From Boswellia sacra (taxonomy: Eukaryota; Streptophyta; Magnoliopsida; Sapindales; Burseraceae), in assembly GCA_013180625.2 (NCBI GenBank), contig SNVD02010473.1:1488001-1552000 (forward strand): a DNA stretch of 64,000 bases, written 5' to 3'. Below are positions 37,297 to 48,759 of this stretch, piece by piece. Position 1 is the stretch's first letter. Each line of letters starts with the position of its first letter. The translations under genes and the position numbers were made by a program. Below the pieces are notes generated by a model that was given only the letters and a program-made list of their open reading frames with translations, was not told the DNA's origin and searched no databases.

Positions 37297-40200
37297 ATGT
37301 GGGCACTCCGTCGAGCTTCTAATAATCTCAAGTAACACTCTTTCTCTTCCTCTTTTAATTAACTAGCGTGTTTGCATTGGGGCTGTGAAAATGCTTTTAC
37401 TCAGCTCATGAAGCTCACTCTGCACTTTCTGTGGTCTTTTCACTAACTAGTGTGTTTTCAAGGGAACTTTGTATTAATTTTCTTGTTCTGTTGAAAGGAA
37501 AAACTAGAAGAAAAAACTCCCTTGTTTCATTTGGCTTTTTGTTTTTGTTTGAGGAAAAATATCAGAGATGTTTAAAGGGTGTGTTTTTTCTATGCAAATG
37601 TTCAAGTATAAAGTTCGAAATAATGATTTGAGGAAATCTGAGGCAGGGGACAGAATGTCATTAGGCCTCAAGCTCTGCAAGCTGGGTTAGGTGACCAATC
37701 TGTCATTTGCTTTAAACTGTGCTTCGTCCTAAATGCAAAAATTATGCATATAATGTTGAAATTTCCTCCAACAGAGTCACCTGCAACTATAAACTAACCT
37801 AAATATCCATAATTACTGCTGGCTGTATTGCATGAGGCAACAAGATCTGTAAACCAATCATTATATGATAGAAGACAAACTTGAGTTATTAAAATTATTT
37901 CTCTTTGGTTTCAGGGGTCCAGGATTTGGCCTTGGAACTGCTCGTGCCTGTTGCACTAAATTAGGAATATCAAGTAGTTGCATAGAAGATGATGCCTGTA
38001 TTCTTTGGTCTTCCCAAGCAGCTTCTGATAGGACTGTATCATTATTGAGGTTTTACAGCACAAATTATACTAATTCAAATTTCTGCACTGGAAGGTGTGG
38101 CCTTTCCTCACAAGCTGGTGCAAAAAGCAGTGGAGAGGAAGATGACTTGGAAGAAGGGTTTTCAGAACTTGAAACCCCTGCAAGCTCTGGGGTGCTTGAG
38201 AATATTGCCGAGGATGAAAGTGAAGATGAATTAATATCCGAGGCAGAGCTCTCAGGTGAGGATGATAGTATTGAAAATCCTGCACAAAGTGTCCTGGAAT
38301 TATCAGAGACTGAAGCTGATCCAAGTAAGAAAAAATCACCAAGGAGTAGGGATTTCTCAGAGCTCTTCAAAGTCATCGTTGATGCTCCACGTCTATCTAT
38401 TAATAGTGCCCTTGATAAGTGGGTTGAAGAAGGAAAAAGTTTGAGCCGTGATGAGATCTCATTGGCCATGCATAATCTTCGTAGGCATCGAATGTATGGG
38501 AGGGCCTTGCAGGTGATTTGGCATAATTTTATATTTGGCATGAATTTTCATAGCTATACCTGGCAATTATTGTATTCAGCACTGTCAAAATATGGTAGGT
38601 GTCTTTGTGTACTTAGATCTTGTTGTCATATTGCTTCTGTATGTTTGCACTTAATGTTTATGTGCAACATATCCATATTGTTAGCCGCTTGTGCATGCAT
38701 ACATATATTTTTCCTTGTCAAAATTTTAAAATCGAGCTGTTTCATTATTGTTGGACTTTCAATATCATCTGGTAATAACATGTCCCAAAGGAGTCGTTAG
38801 AATGGACTTGAAGAGGTTCAGTATTACGCATGATTTTTCAATCTCTTCTTTGTGTCAAATGTTCTGCAGTCTGATACTGTAAATTTCAAAAAGTCTAAAA
38901 TAATGCCTGCTTTTAGGTTGTTCTGTATATTTATTTCAGAAAAGGACAGGGTAAAAGTGCATTCAACCTCACAGACTATTTAATTTTCATAAAAGAGTGT
39001 ACAAAGAAAAATGAAATTGATCTGTTTTAGGTCTTTTTGTTTAATATATTTGCCATCTAGGATAACTTCCTCTTCGAATGGGTTTTTTGGTGATGTCATG
39101 CTGACCTTTGGTTAACTTTTTGTACCTTCTGTTTGTCATGAAAGTATGCCAATTATACAATAGAATTGCATAAACGTGCTGCTAATTACCAAGATTCTTA
39201 CATAGGATGGAGCAATTACAAGGTTCTATGTTCTGTAAATATGCGGGCTAAAAGTGTGACTGCTGTACTTTTTAACTGCTAGGAGCTTATTGAGAATTGT
39301 AATAAATGCATGATATTGCTTGCCTTGCTAACATATTGATGTGAAATTGTATCCAGCCTACAACTATATGATCACTTTGATCTAAGTTCACCAGTGAGCA
39401 GTTGATTTATGAAATCTTTCAGTTGTAAATGATTATGAGTCTCATATATATTTACTGGAAATTTTGTGTTTGTGTTAGGCCATTGGCCTGTATTGTATCC
39501 CATTTTCTTGTCTTCTTCTACCAGGATTTACTTTACTGAAACGCATTAGAGTTTAAGATTTCGCTTTGTTTTAGCTTCAATAATCCTCCAGGTTTTCCTT
39601 CTTCTACAGACGCTCGTCTACTTTTGCTTTTTCTTAGTTAGTATATATCTTTTTGAAGTTTGCTATCAAAGAACTAGAGTTATGAGGTTTGACTTCTGCT
39701 GCAGTTATTTGAAATTGGGTTTCTAGTTCCTACTGTGGACAAGTTTGGGCTGTTATTGATTATAATGGCTGCATGTTTTGATCAATGGAGGGAACAAATT
39801 TGTAAAGTTGTGCTTTCAAAAACTTTTGAGCTTTAGTTAACTATTTAAAACTTTCTTTGTTTTTTTAATTAATAATTTCACAGCTCTCAGAGTGGTTGGA
39901 GGCAAATAAGAAGCTTGACTTTGGCGAGGGAGATTATGCTTGTTGTCTTGATCTGATTGCCAAGGAATGTGGTCTCCAGAGAGCAGAAAGCTATATTCAG
40001 AAGATCCCAAAATCTTTTAGAGGGGAGGTAATCTACAGAACCTTTTTGGCCAACTGTGTTTCTGCAACAAATCCGAAGAAAGCTGAAGAAGTTTTCAACA
40101 AAATGAAGGACCTAGGATTTCCAGTCACATTATTTGCTTGCAACCAGATGCTCCTCCTATATAAGAGAATTGACAAAAACAAAATAGCTGACATTTTACT

Positions 40201-41131
40201 GCTAATGGAGAAAGAAAATGTCAAGCCTTCTCTCTTCTCTTACAAACTCTTAATAGACACCAAAGGACGATGCAATGACATAACCGGGATGGATCAAATT
40301 GTTGAGACAATGAAAGCTGAAGGCATTGAACCTGACATCAAAACACAAGCTGTTTTGGCCAGGCATTATGTCAATTGTGGGCTCAAAGAAAAAGGAGAGG
40401 CTATTTTGAAAGAAATGGAAGGAGGCAACTTAAACACGCATCGCTGGGCATGCCGAGCATTGCTTCCTCTTTATGCAGTGCTCGGGAAGGCTGATGAAGT
40501 GGCGAGAGTTTGGAAGTTTTGTGAATCAAATCCAGGAATTAAGGAGTGCATGGCTGCTATTGATGCATGGGGAAAGTTGAAAAAAATTGAAGAAGCAGAA
40601 GCAGTTTTTAGTAGAATGTCGAAAATATTGAAGAAGCTATCTTCAAAGCATTATTCTGCACTCTTGAGGGTTTATACAAGCCATAAGATGCTTGAAAAGG
40701 GAAAAGACTTGGTTAAGCAAATGGCGGAAAGTGGTTGCTGGATTGGACCATTGACATGGGATGCACTTGTTAAGCTATATGTGGAAGCTGGGGAGTTGGA
40801 AAAGGCTGACTCTCTCCTGCAGAAGGCAGCCCAGCAGAACCAGATGAAACCAATGTTCAGGTCATATAGAACCATCATGGAGCAATATGCAAAGCGGGGT
40901 GATATCCATAATACTGAAAAGATGTTTCACAGTATGAGGCAGGCTGGTTACACAACTCGATCGTGGCTGTTCCAAACTTTAATCGAAGCATATGTAAATG
41001 CTAGGGCTCCAGCTTATGGAATTAGGGAGAGGATGAAAGCAGATAATATTTTCCCAAATAAGGCATTGGCTGCACAATTAGTTCATGTGGATGCATTCAG
41101 GAAGACATCCGTCTCGGATTTGCTTGACTAA
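37297..41131 (+). CDS. P-class PPR protein, At1g80270 (PPR596)-like, copy 2
   Basis: Three exons: 37297-37331, 37915-38512, 39884-41131, joined in frame to 626 residues, with the same exon plan as copy 1. The frame is intact and splice sites are conserved, so it is a plausible gene, not an obvious pseudogene. Roughly 35 of 415 last-exon residues differ from copy 1. Several changes hit positions that copy 1 and my recollection of the Arabidopsis protein share: RDYASRLDL becomes GDYACCLDL, SGCRI becomes SGCWI, and RLRQFQ becomes RSWLFQ. Three extra Cys arise in the first 70 residues of that exon, or thereabouts. In PPR proteins single residues per repeat set base preference, so altered RNA binding or relaxed constraint are both possible. 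A MITE sits in its promoter. Confidence 0.88.
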
Positions 41132-41559
41132 GTATTTTGCTGGCTCTATTTGGATGCTATTGTCTCTATGCACAGCCATACTCTAAAATCCAGATGAAGA
41201 ATTTTTGGTGTTAAAACACTTGTTTGACTTCGTCTCTACTAAAACTTGGTTGGTATTAATTGTTCACATATCCCAAAAGTTAGGGTTTTTCTCTGGCGCT
41301 CCCCTCAAACATAATGCTTTGTTTGTCGGCATGTTATTTGTTTAAAATGGATAGCGGATATGACAGAGATCAAAGTTCAAACAATGAAGTACCATCAGGT
41401 CCTTGAGATGTCAAGTTTGCAAGGGCCTTTTGCACCAGTTCTCGAGCCTAGTGAGTTTTATAATTTAATATCATGTCAATTTTATCACTTCTCCGAAAAC
41501 TTAATTTGTAGATGTAGATTTAATAGAGATGTATCATACCGGTGTGTGAGTGAAAGAAA

Positions 41560-41594
<35 letters not shown>

Positions 41595-42702
41595 ACTTGG
41601 TTGGTATTAATTGTTCACATATCTCAAAAGTTAGGGTTTTTCTCTGGCGCTCCCCTCAAACATAATGCTTTGTTTGTCGGCATGTTATTTGTTTAAAATG
41701 GATAGCGGATATGACAGAAATCAAAGTTCAAACAATGAAGTACCATCAGGTCCTTTAGATGTCAAGTTTGTAAGGGCCTTTTGCACCATTTCTCGAGCCT
41801 CGTGAGTTTTATAATTTAATATCATGTCAATTTTATCACTTCTCCGAAAACTTAATTTGTAGATATAGATTTAATAGAGATGTACCATACCTGCGTGAGT
41901 GAAAGAAAAATAAATTATATATATATAAGATTGTTTAGAATAGAACTAATAATTATCATATTTGATCATAATTGAATTATTTTATCTATCTAAAAATAAC
42001 TTTGTAACAACTTTAGCTCATGCCCGACATATCCCAATCACGTGATAGATATGTAATGTAACGGTAAAGACTAAAGATATTAATAACTATAGAATACTCT
42101 CTTCTGAAGTTTTTCCTCCATGCATATATTACGTACCACAAAAGTTAGAGATTATACCCTGTCTACATAAGCTACAAGGATGACACGTTGACTAATTTGG
42201 TGGTGATGGTTACATATGAGTGATTAAGCAATTGATAAATTAAGCCTCAAACTATTCCCCTTGAAGGATAAATTGTTATCTTTCATAAAGAACAAGAAAC
42301 CTTGTTTTCTCTGACACAGAAAAAGTTTATTTGTTTCCAATTTTCTCTGGCAGATTCCCGAGAAAGAATAATCAGCTTTCGATGTGGAGACAACTGAGAA
42401 AAGTTAGATTGATCAATGATATCCATTGACACATATTCGCTAGAAATAAATACTACTTAGGACCTCAGCTCTCACCTAATAGTAAATATGAAGTGGACCC
42501 AATTCCCATTTCATATTCAATTTTGACAACACAACAAGGGCCAATCAAGCCCACAAACAAAACCCCTTCATGGGGATTAGATACCTTTCTTGACACAAAA
42601 TTGAAAGGGACAATTACACTGTTGAAACTTTTGCCAACTTTCTCTTTGTAGCGTGGAACTTGATCTTTCCACACATTCCTTCTCATTCTCGTCAATACCC
42701 TC
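41132..42702. other. 3' flank of PPR copy 2 and upstream of the small gene
   Basis: This contains the 3' UTR of PPR copy 2, a 351-bp tandem duplication (41244-41927), sequence matching the copy 1 flank up to about 42212, and then the presumed promoter of the 42.7-kb gene. No other coding signal was found. Confidence 0.55.
41244..41927. repeat. 351-bp direct tandem duplication with TA microsatellite
   Basis: ACTTGGTTGGTATTAATTG starts at 41244 and again at 41595, and the two units are nearly identical. Unit 1 ends in a TA run (about 41570-41594) and unit 2 in a shorter one (about 41918-41927). Both include GGCGCTCCCCTCAAACATAA and TTATCACTTCTCCGAAAACT. The TA runs mark the likely breakpoints. 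Confidence 0.9.
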
Positions 42703-43281
42703 ATGCCATTTACAGCTTCATTCAACTCTCTCATGGCCAAGAAAAAGCCTAGAGGCAGCAGCACAGATGAACTAGCCCTAGCAAAAGCAGCTGCATGGGC
42801 ATGGTACCAGCACGGTTCCAGGTCAGAAGGGAGGCCAATTGGGGAGTTTAATATGAGGAGAACACAACAAGTTCCAAGGCCATCACGTTACAAGCTAGAA
42901 GCCATGAGAAGCACTGGCAGTCCATTAATCCATGCTGCAGATAATTCTCTTCTTGACGCTCACGAGATTGAAAGCATCTCAAAGCGAATTGATGAGCTAA
43001 TTATAGAAGAGAGCGGCAACAGATTGTACAAAAAGAAGGTTTTGGTAAGTGACCATCATGATGATAATCGGAAAAAAGATTCAACAATTAGTGAGAATAA
43101 AAAAAGGTCTAAGAAATCGATAGGGTTTTGGCCACTAAGGTATGCAATTCTATGTGGCACAAGACAAGATGCTGTGGTCACTAGAAGAGCTTTTGCAGCT
43201 GATCATCATCATCAACAGCCGGAAAAGAGAGCTACAGTGGTTAAATTGGCTAGCTGTAGGCCACGGGTCTCCCATGCCTAA
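42703..43281 (+). CDS. Uncharacterised intronless plant protein
   Basis: A single 192-codon frame. I do not recognise the family with certainty. The protein is basic and hydrophilic, with no signal peptide or membrane segment. A compact N-terminal block looks conserved in style: DELALAKAAAWAWYQHGS, then EGRPIGEF and RPSRYKLEAM. A helix-like stretch follows (DAHEIESISKRIDELI), then a Lys/Asp-rich linker and a His-rich tail. A second ATG at 42733 (MAKKKPRG) has G at +4 and is an equally good start, giving 182 residues. Evidence for a real gene is the codon-like composition and the fact that a fragment of it is preserved at the duplication junction. Confidence that it is protein-coding is moderate. 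Confidence 0.6.
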   Translation: MPFTASFNSLMAKKKPRGSSTDELALAKAAAWAWYQHGSRSEGRPIGEFNMRRTQQVPRPSRYKLEAMRSTGSPLIHAADNSLLDAHEIESISKRIDELIIEESGNRLYKKKVLVSDHHDDNRKKDSTISENKKRSKKSIGFWPLRYAILCGTRQDAVVTRRAFAADHHHQQPEKRATVVKLASCRPRVSHA

Positions 43282-43619
43282 TGTATTTGCAGTATTGGGT
43301 TTCTGGTATGGTCGTTGGCTGCATTAAATTGGATCTACTAAGAGAAAACTGTATTTTTGGGAAATATACTTGGTTAATTATTTTTTGTCACATTTACAGG
43401 AAAATTCTAGGAGACATGTTAGTAGGTACATTTTCATCAAATTTGCAATTTTTTGGATTTATTTGATAAATCAAATTAATTTATCACCATTTTTTGTCTC
43501 AAAAAAGATGCTTTGATTTCTAAACTACTCAAAGGAAGCCTTATGGATTTAGAAAATTTTTGTGTGTGTGTGTGTATATAAAGAAAAGATTCTTAGTATA
43601 AAGAGTCTAAGAAAAAAAT

Positions 43620-43865
43620 GGGTCAATTATAATAAGTACTATCGAGTTTTAACTTAATCTCCAATGACGAATAACTATGCATTTTTCATCAATCACACCA
43701 GTGAAGTTATCTTTAAATCATTATTTTCACCCCTCCAATCATCATTTTCAATAGTATGATTGATAAAAAACGAATAACTTCAAGGGTGTGATCGATAAAA
43801 AATGTATAGTCGTTCTCCGCTTAAAATTTAATCAAAACTTGCAGGTATTTATTAATATTATCCTC
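43620..43865. mobile_element. MITE family M, member 2 (246 bp)
   Basis: Same length and same terminal pattern as the element at 33299-33544. The left end is GGGTCAATTATAATAAG; the right end read inward is GAGGATAATATTAATAAA. Both are followed by AGTTTTAACTTAAT-type sequence. It is flanked by AAAAAAAT (43612-43619 and 43866-43873). The interior halves pair (ATCAATCACACC against GGGTGTGATCGAT). Confidence 0.75.
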
Positions 43866-44924
43866 AAAAAAATTAATATTTTGTGTATATATATATATAT
43901 ATATCAAAAGGGTACATAATGCATTGAAGTTATATCACTCTAAGAAGATCTAATGCAATTAAACACCATCCCCAATCAACATTAATATTGAATCATGCAT
44001 GTTAATTTGTGTGATGAAAACCAATATAGAGATATATGAATTTACACATTAATTTGCAATTGCAAAGCTTAATATTGATATATATGTACAAATTAAAGAA
44101 CATTTAAGAAACTTGACAAGTGTATATACATTTTTACCATGTTGTTAAAGGAATTGTGGAACAAGGTCACATGGTTCTCACTACGATTAGCTTTTTTGAC
44201 TTGATGTTTTATATGTTGTCTCATAGTTTGAAAGGAACTTTTTGCAGGGGACAGAATTCATCAATTCAAATCAGTGAAATTTGGTGGGAACCAACTCGAT
44301 CGAGATAACCAAATGGTACCCACCACTATTTTTTGTTTATATATAAAATTAACTCGATCGAATATTTGAATTGTGTTTTATCTTGTAGTATAGTCCTATC
44401 TTGTCCAAGAAGAAGAATAGAATTTAGATGACATAATAATAATAACGTGTCTTTGTGTAATTATTTACCACTTCAAATTGTATAAAAGAATTTGCGTAAG
44501 AGTCATATTATATACATCAGCGTGCAAGAAATGAAATGAAGTATATATATTAGTGTAACTATAGAAGGATTTTCATTTTGTTTAATGTCAACAATTTGAG
44601 AATTTGCTTTAAATTTAATTTCATTTTGATAGTATTAACTAAATGATCAAGAAGAGTAGAAAATCATCACATTTGTGCTCTAACTTGAGTAACAGGAGGG
44701 AAAATACCAATTTCACCTCTTACTTAATTTGATGTAATTTCATCCACCTTCTCTACAGTTGGTTTTTATGATCTTTAAATCTAATAATTGTGAGACTAAA
44801 ACTGACATTTTAGGAAAAAAAATGTAAAAGAGGAGAAAATCAAATCTAAAAATCTAAGGCCCAAGATCTTTCCTTCTCCATTGTCTCTTCCTATGTAAAA
44901 AATGTTATTACATCATAAAGTGTT

Positions 44925-44929
<5 letters not shown>

Positions 44930-44973
<44 letters not shown>
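44930..44973. repeat. (TA)n microsatellite
   Basis: A TA run of about 44 bp, likely length-polymorphic. It creates a spurious Tyr-Ile repeat frame on the minus strand. Confidence 0.9.
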
Positions 44974-44975
<2 letters not shown>

Positions 44976-45787
44976 CAATCTATAAGGTTCTATACGATGA
45001 GATTCATCATAAATATAAAGTATCATATCACATAAAATAATGAGTCTCTTTAATAAGAGGCACGTGTTTAAATTATTGCATATAAATGCAATTAACCAAT
45101 CGCGGTTATTGTGGTTATATGCAAAAGAACAAGTTTTACAAGTTATATAATCCATATACAAACCTTAAATATCATTTTCTTTGTACTCTATTTCATGGAC
45201 TCTATTGAAGTGCAAACTAAATTACATCATAATAGAGTTTTCATTCTAAATATTTTTGCTCAAAAGGAGGATGAGAGTATGATATTTTTATTTGTATTAT
45301 TGAGGTTATTTGTATCATTTCAACCCCAATGGCTATGGCAAAGTTTAAGGAGTTTATTACTCTTTCGAAAACCCCTTAAAAGTATTGCTAAGATTTTCCT
45401 AAATAGTTTTGAAACAACTGTGAAAAAGGTTCAAAACTAAATCAACTATTTGGAAAATGAAGTAGTTATTGAAAAATTCAGATGTCAAAGCAACAATACG
45501 ACAAATCAACAAAAATTTCTATTGATGATGAATACTAAAGATCAGAGAAAAGATCACAGAGAGAATGGCATTTAAAAGAAAAAAAAAAAAAAGAAGTTAT
45601 CGAAGGTCGTTGTAGCATCTAAAAACTTTTTAAGCTCATAATTTATTTCTCAAAAATCTCAATCTAATTGGGTCCTCCTTGCAATTAACGCAATAGTGTT
45701 TACCCTTTAAATTAAAGGGACGATGATTAAAACAATAGGAAATCGTAAACACTAAAAATTAGTAAAACAGAAGTTCCCTCGCAATCC

Positions 45788-47542
45788 ATGGCGACACTCA
45801 AAATCCAAAGAACCAGTCTCTCTCACAGGAAACTGCGCTGTTTCTTCAACTATTCTTCTTGGTACTCACCACCATTACCTTATCAAGATGACCCAGTTCT
45901 CAAGAGAATTTCTGAAGCAATCAAAACAACCAACACTTCTTCTCTAAACAAACTCCTCCCTTCCCTTTCGCCCAATCATTTGATCAACCTCATCAACCAC
46001 AACCCTCACTCTCTTTCTCCTCATTCCCTTTTCTCCTTCTTCAATTTCCTCTCTTCGCACCCTCACTTTCGTCTAACGCTCCAATCCTATTGCGCTATGG
46101 TTCATTTTCTTATTGCCCATGACATGCACTCTCAAGCGCAAAATCTTCTCCATGTAGTGGTTTGTAAGAAAGGGAAGGGCTCAAGTTCTTCGCTTTTCGC
46201 TTCGATTCTCAAAACCAGAGGTACCCGTTTGCCTGATTTCGTTTTTGATTATTTGATGATTGTTTATGTGGATTTGGGTTTTGTAAATGATGCTATTCAG
46301 TGCTTTAGGTTGGTTAGAAAGCATAATTACCGAATACCTGTTAGTGGTTGTAAGTGTTTGCTAGATAGAACGATGAAAACGAGCTTGCCTATGGTGACCC
46401 TAGGGTTTTATTTGGAGATTTTGGAATATGGTTACTTGCCAAGTGTGTACATTTTCAATGTTTTGATGCATAGATTGTGTAAAGAGGGTAAAATCAAGGA
46501 TGCCCGGAATGTTTTTGATGAGATTAAGAAGAGAAACTTGCGCACTACTGTTGTTAGTTTCAATACTTTGATTAATGGGTATTGTAAAGTTAACAATTTG
46601 GAGGAGGGTTTTAGGTTGAAGAGTGTTATGGAGGAGAGTGGAAAGCGCCCTGATGTTTACACTTATAGCGTTTTGATTAATGGGCTGTGCAAAGAGAGTA
46701 GGCTAGATGGTGCGAAACTGCTCTTTGATGAAATGTGTGGGAGAGGGTTGGTACCAAATGATGTTACTTTTACTACCTTGATTGATGGGCATTGCAAGAA
46801 TGGGAGGATTGACGAGGCCATGGATATTTATCAGCAAATGTTAAGTAGAGGATTGAAACCTGATTTGATAATGTATAATACACTCATCAATGGCATCTGC
46901 AAGGTTGGGGATTTTAAAGAAGCTAGGAAACTTGTTGATGAGATGCATACAAGGGGCTTGAAGCCAGACAAGATTACTTATACTACGCTTATAGATGGTT
47001 TTTGCAAAGATGGTGATTTAGAATCGGCATTGGAGATTAGGGAAGAAATGATTAGAGGTGGGATTGAACTTGATAATGTCGCCTTCACAGCCATTATTTC
47101 AGGATTTTGTCGTGATGGGAAAATAACAGAGGCAGAAAGAACATTGAGGGAGATGTTGAAAGCTGGTTTGAAACCAGATGATGCCACATATACTATGGTC
47201 ATTGATGGATTTTGCAAAAGGGGAGACGTGAAGATGGGATTTAGATTACTTAAGGAGATGCAGAGTGATGGGCATGTACCAGGTGTGGTAACCTATAATG
47301 TGCTTATGAATGGGCTTTGCAAACAAGGACAAATTAAAAATGCTAATATGCTCTTGGATGCTATGCTTAATCTGGGGGTGGTTCCAGATGATATTACATA
47401 TAACATTCTATTAGAGGGCCACTGCAAGCATGGAAACCCAAATGATTTTGATAAACTACGAAGTGAGAAGGGGCTTGTTTTAGATTATGCTTCATATTCT
47501 TCACTGGTCAGTAAAACATTTAAAGATCGGCAGAAGAGGTGA
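45788..47542 (+). CDS. P-class PPR protein, At1g09680-like
   Basis: An intronless 584-residue frame. The N-terminus (MATLKIQRTSLSHRKLRCFF) is basic and Ser-rich, a plausible organelle, probably mitochondrial, presequence. About nine to ten 35-residue PPR motifs run from about residue 220 to 565, with the classic helix pattern TYxxLINGxCK followed by a turn ending in GLKPD or RGLVPN. There is no C-terminal E or DYW domain, so it is P class, the group typically active in organelle RNA stabilisation, splicing or translation. It resembles Arabidopsis At1g09680 (about 600 residues). The start is the first ATG of the frame, preceded by in-frame stops. The tail after the last repeat is short (DKLRSEKGLVLDYASYSSLV), as in the relatives. 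Confidence 0.92.
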   Translation: MATLKIQRTSLSHRKLRCFFNYSSWYSPPLPYQDDPVLKRISEAIKTTNTSSLNKLLPSLSPNHLINLINHNPHSLSPHSLFSFFNFLSSHPHFRLTLQSYCAMVHFLIAHDMHSQAQNLLHVVVCKKGKGSSSSLFASILKTRGTRLPDFVFDYLMIVYVDLGFVNDAIQCFRLVRKHNYRIPVSGCKCLLDRTMKTSLPMVTLGFYLEILEYGYLPSVYIFNVLMHRLCKEGKIKDARNVFDEIKKRNLRTTVVSFNTLINGYCKVNNLEEGFRLKSVMEESGKRPDVYTYSVLINGLCKESRLDGAKLLFDEMCGRGLVPNDVTFTTLIDGHCKNGRIDEAMDIYQQMLSRGLKPDLIMYNTLINGICKVGDFKEARKLVDEMHTRGLKPDKITYTTLIDGFCKDGDLESALEIREEMIRGGIELDNVAFTAIISGFCRDGKITEAERTLREMLKAGLKPDDATYTMVIDGFCKRGDVKMGFRLLKEMQSDGHVPGVVTYNVLMNGLCKQGQIKNANMLLDAMLNLGVVPDDITYNILLEGHCKHGNPNDFDKLRSEKGLVLDYASYSSLVSKTFKDRQKR

Positions 47543-48040
47543 TTATAATGTGTCTTATATTTCTTTTGCCCAAAGTAGTTTGGCTTTGCCATCGCTGCAA
47601 ATCTGTACTGTCAACGAAGAGGACCTTGAGATGAATTTCTGTGCTATCGATCAGGTCAGATCAACAAAAGAAGTTGAGTGCTTAGAGATATATCTCTGGC
47701 CCTGCACATTCATTTTCTAATTGCTTCATTGAAGAGCTGAGCGATTAGAAAGGATTTCAGTTCCAAATATGTTAAGCTTGGCAAATATGCCAGAATGCAC
47801 ACCTCAAGAAGAATTTTATGATATAATACTCTTCATTCAGTTCTTTTATTCGCAATTGGAAGTATTTTGTCTTGGGATGATTAGCCTGCAATGTTTTTGG
47901 TGATTACTGCTTAGGGATATAGGTGGTGCCTCTGGCAACGCAGAACATAAGGATTAGACTGATCAACCTTTCAATCATTTTCGACAGGAGAAATTGCAAT
48001 TCTGCTGTAAAGAGCCTCATGTGCAATAACAGATATACGT

Positions 48041-48159
48041 TTATTTTACTTGAAGTAAAGCTTGAATCAATTCTTCATACTGATTTTGTCCTGGAGGATT
48101 TTGCTGATACATTTGCTCATAATTTGGGTTGCTCGAGTCTTGATTTCCTTGAGCGGGAC
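48041..48159 (-). other. Possible isolated C-terminal coding exon
   Basis: On the minus strand a good acceptor (CTTGTCTTTCAG) precedes an open stretch encoding Gln/Asn/Pro-rich sequence (GNQDSSNPNYEQMYQQN, then PPGQNQYEELIQALLQVK), ended by TAA at 48041-48043. The composition is protein-like, but I found no upstream exon within several kb. It may be a gene fragment or chance. Confidence 0.25.
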
Positions 48160-48759
48160 CTGAAAGACAAGTTTTGGTAATGAATAAAGATAAAGAGGAA
48201 GTATGGTGATTTTCCACGAGTGTTTTCCAGGCAGAAACTGAAACTACCGTCGGCATTACTGAAATCTTAGCCCATCCTAGTTGTTTCTTGTATTGATTAT
48301 AAATGTAAACTTAAGAGGGTTAGAAGATAATGTATATAAACGTTTGCAATTTGCTCAGCCAATTATTTCATGGCCCGAAATTTTGTAGAGGTCCTCCTAG
48401 TGAAGTTCTTATTTTATAACCTACTATAAATGAGGACTGAAGTTCTTTTCGAAGTACTTTTCAGTACCTATGAGTAATAAAAATATGACAATGCAAGTGA
48501 AAACTAGCAAATTGCAACCAAATGAGAGCTTTTTAAAGAAAAGCGCGAGCGTATATTGAGGGACTGAGGTTCTTACAAATTCTTGTGTAAACCTACTTTT
48601 TCATTTAGCTCTCTAATGTAGATTGGATTGATGCCATGGATTATGTTGATGAGTTATACACGTTGATTCTGGATATCCTCTCACTTATTAGGGTAAAAAA
48701 AAAAAGTGGTGAGTAACCTTAATAACATAATTTGTAGTGTAAGTTTAAGAGTTTTAATA

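Larger units (their letters stand above)
33741..43245 (+). repeat. Tandem segmental duplication, copy 2
   Basis: This is the second unit of the duplication described at 25733-33737. It starts with sequence matching the SMAP-gene 5' region (AAGCTACAGAAAGAATGA shared at 25771 and 33778) without the SMAP gene itself, carries PPR copy 2, and continues into the intact small gene. It has its own insertions at 35080-35957 and 37091-37189 and an internal 351-bp tandem duplication at 41244-41927. Confidence 0.88.
43282..45787. other. Intergenic region with a MITE and microsatellites
   Basis: This holds the 3' flank of the small gene, the MITE at 43620-43865, TG/TA runs (about 43562-43580 and 43885-43904), a long TA run at 44930-44973, and the promoter of the PPR gene at 45788. 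No recognisable coding sequence was found; the open frame at 45111-45440 is low-complexity and unsupported. Confidence 0.5.

Noticed and set aside
45111..45440. A 109-codon open frame upstream of the At1g09680-like PPR gene.
   Set aside because: It has AT-driven composition without motifs, and neither codon bias nor neighbours support it.
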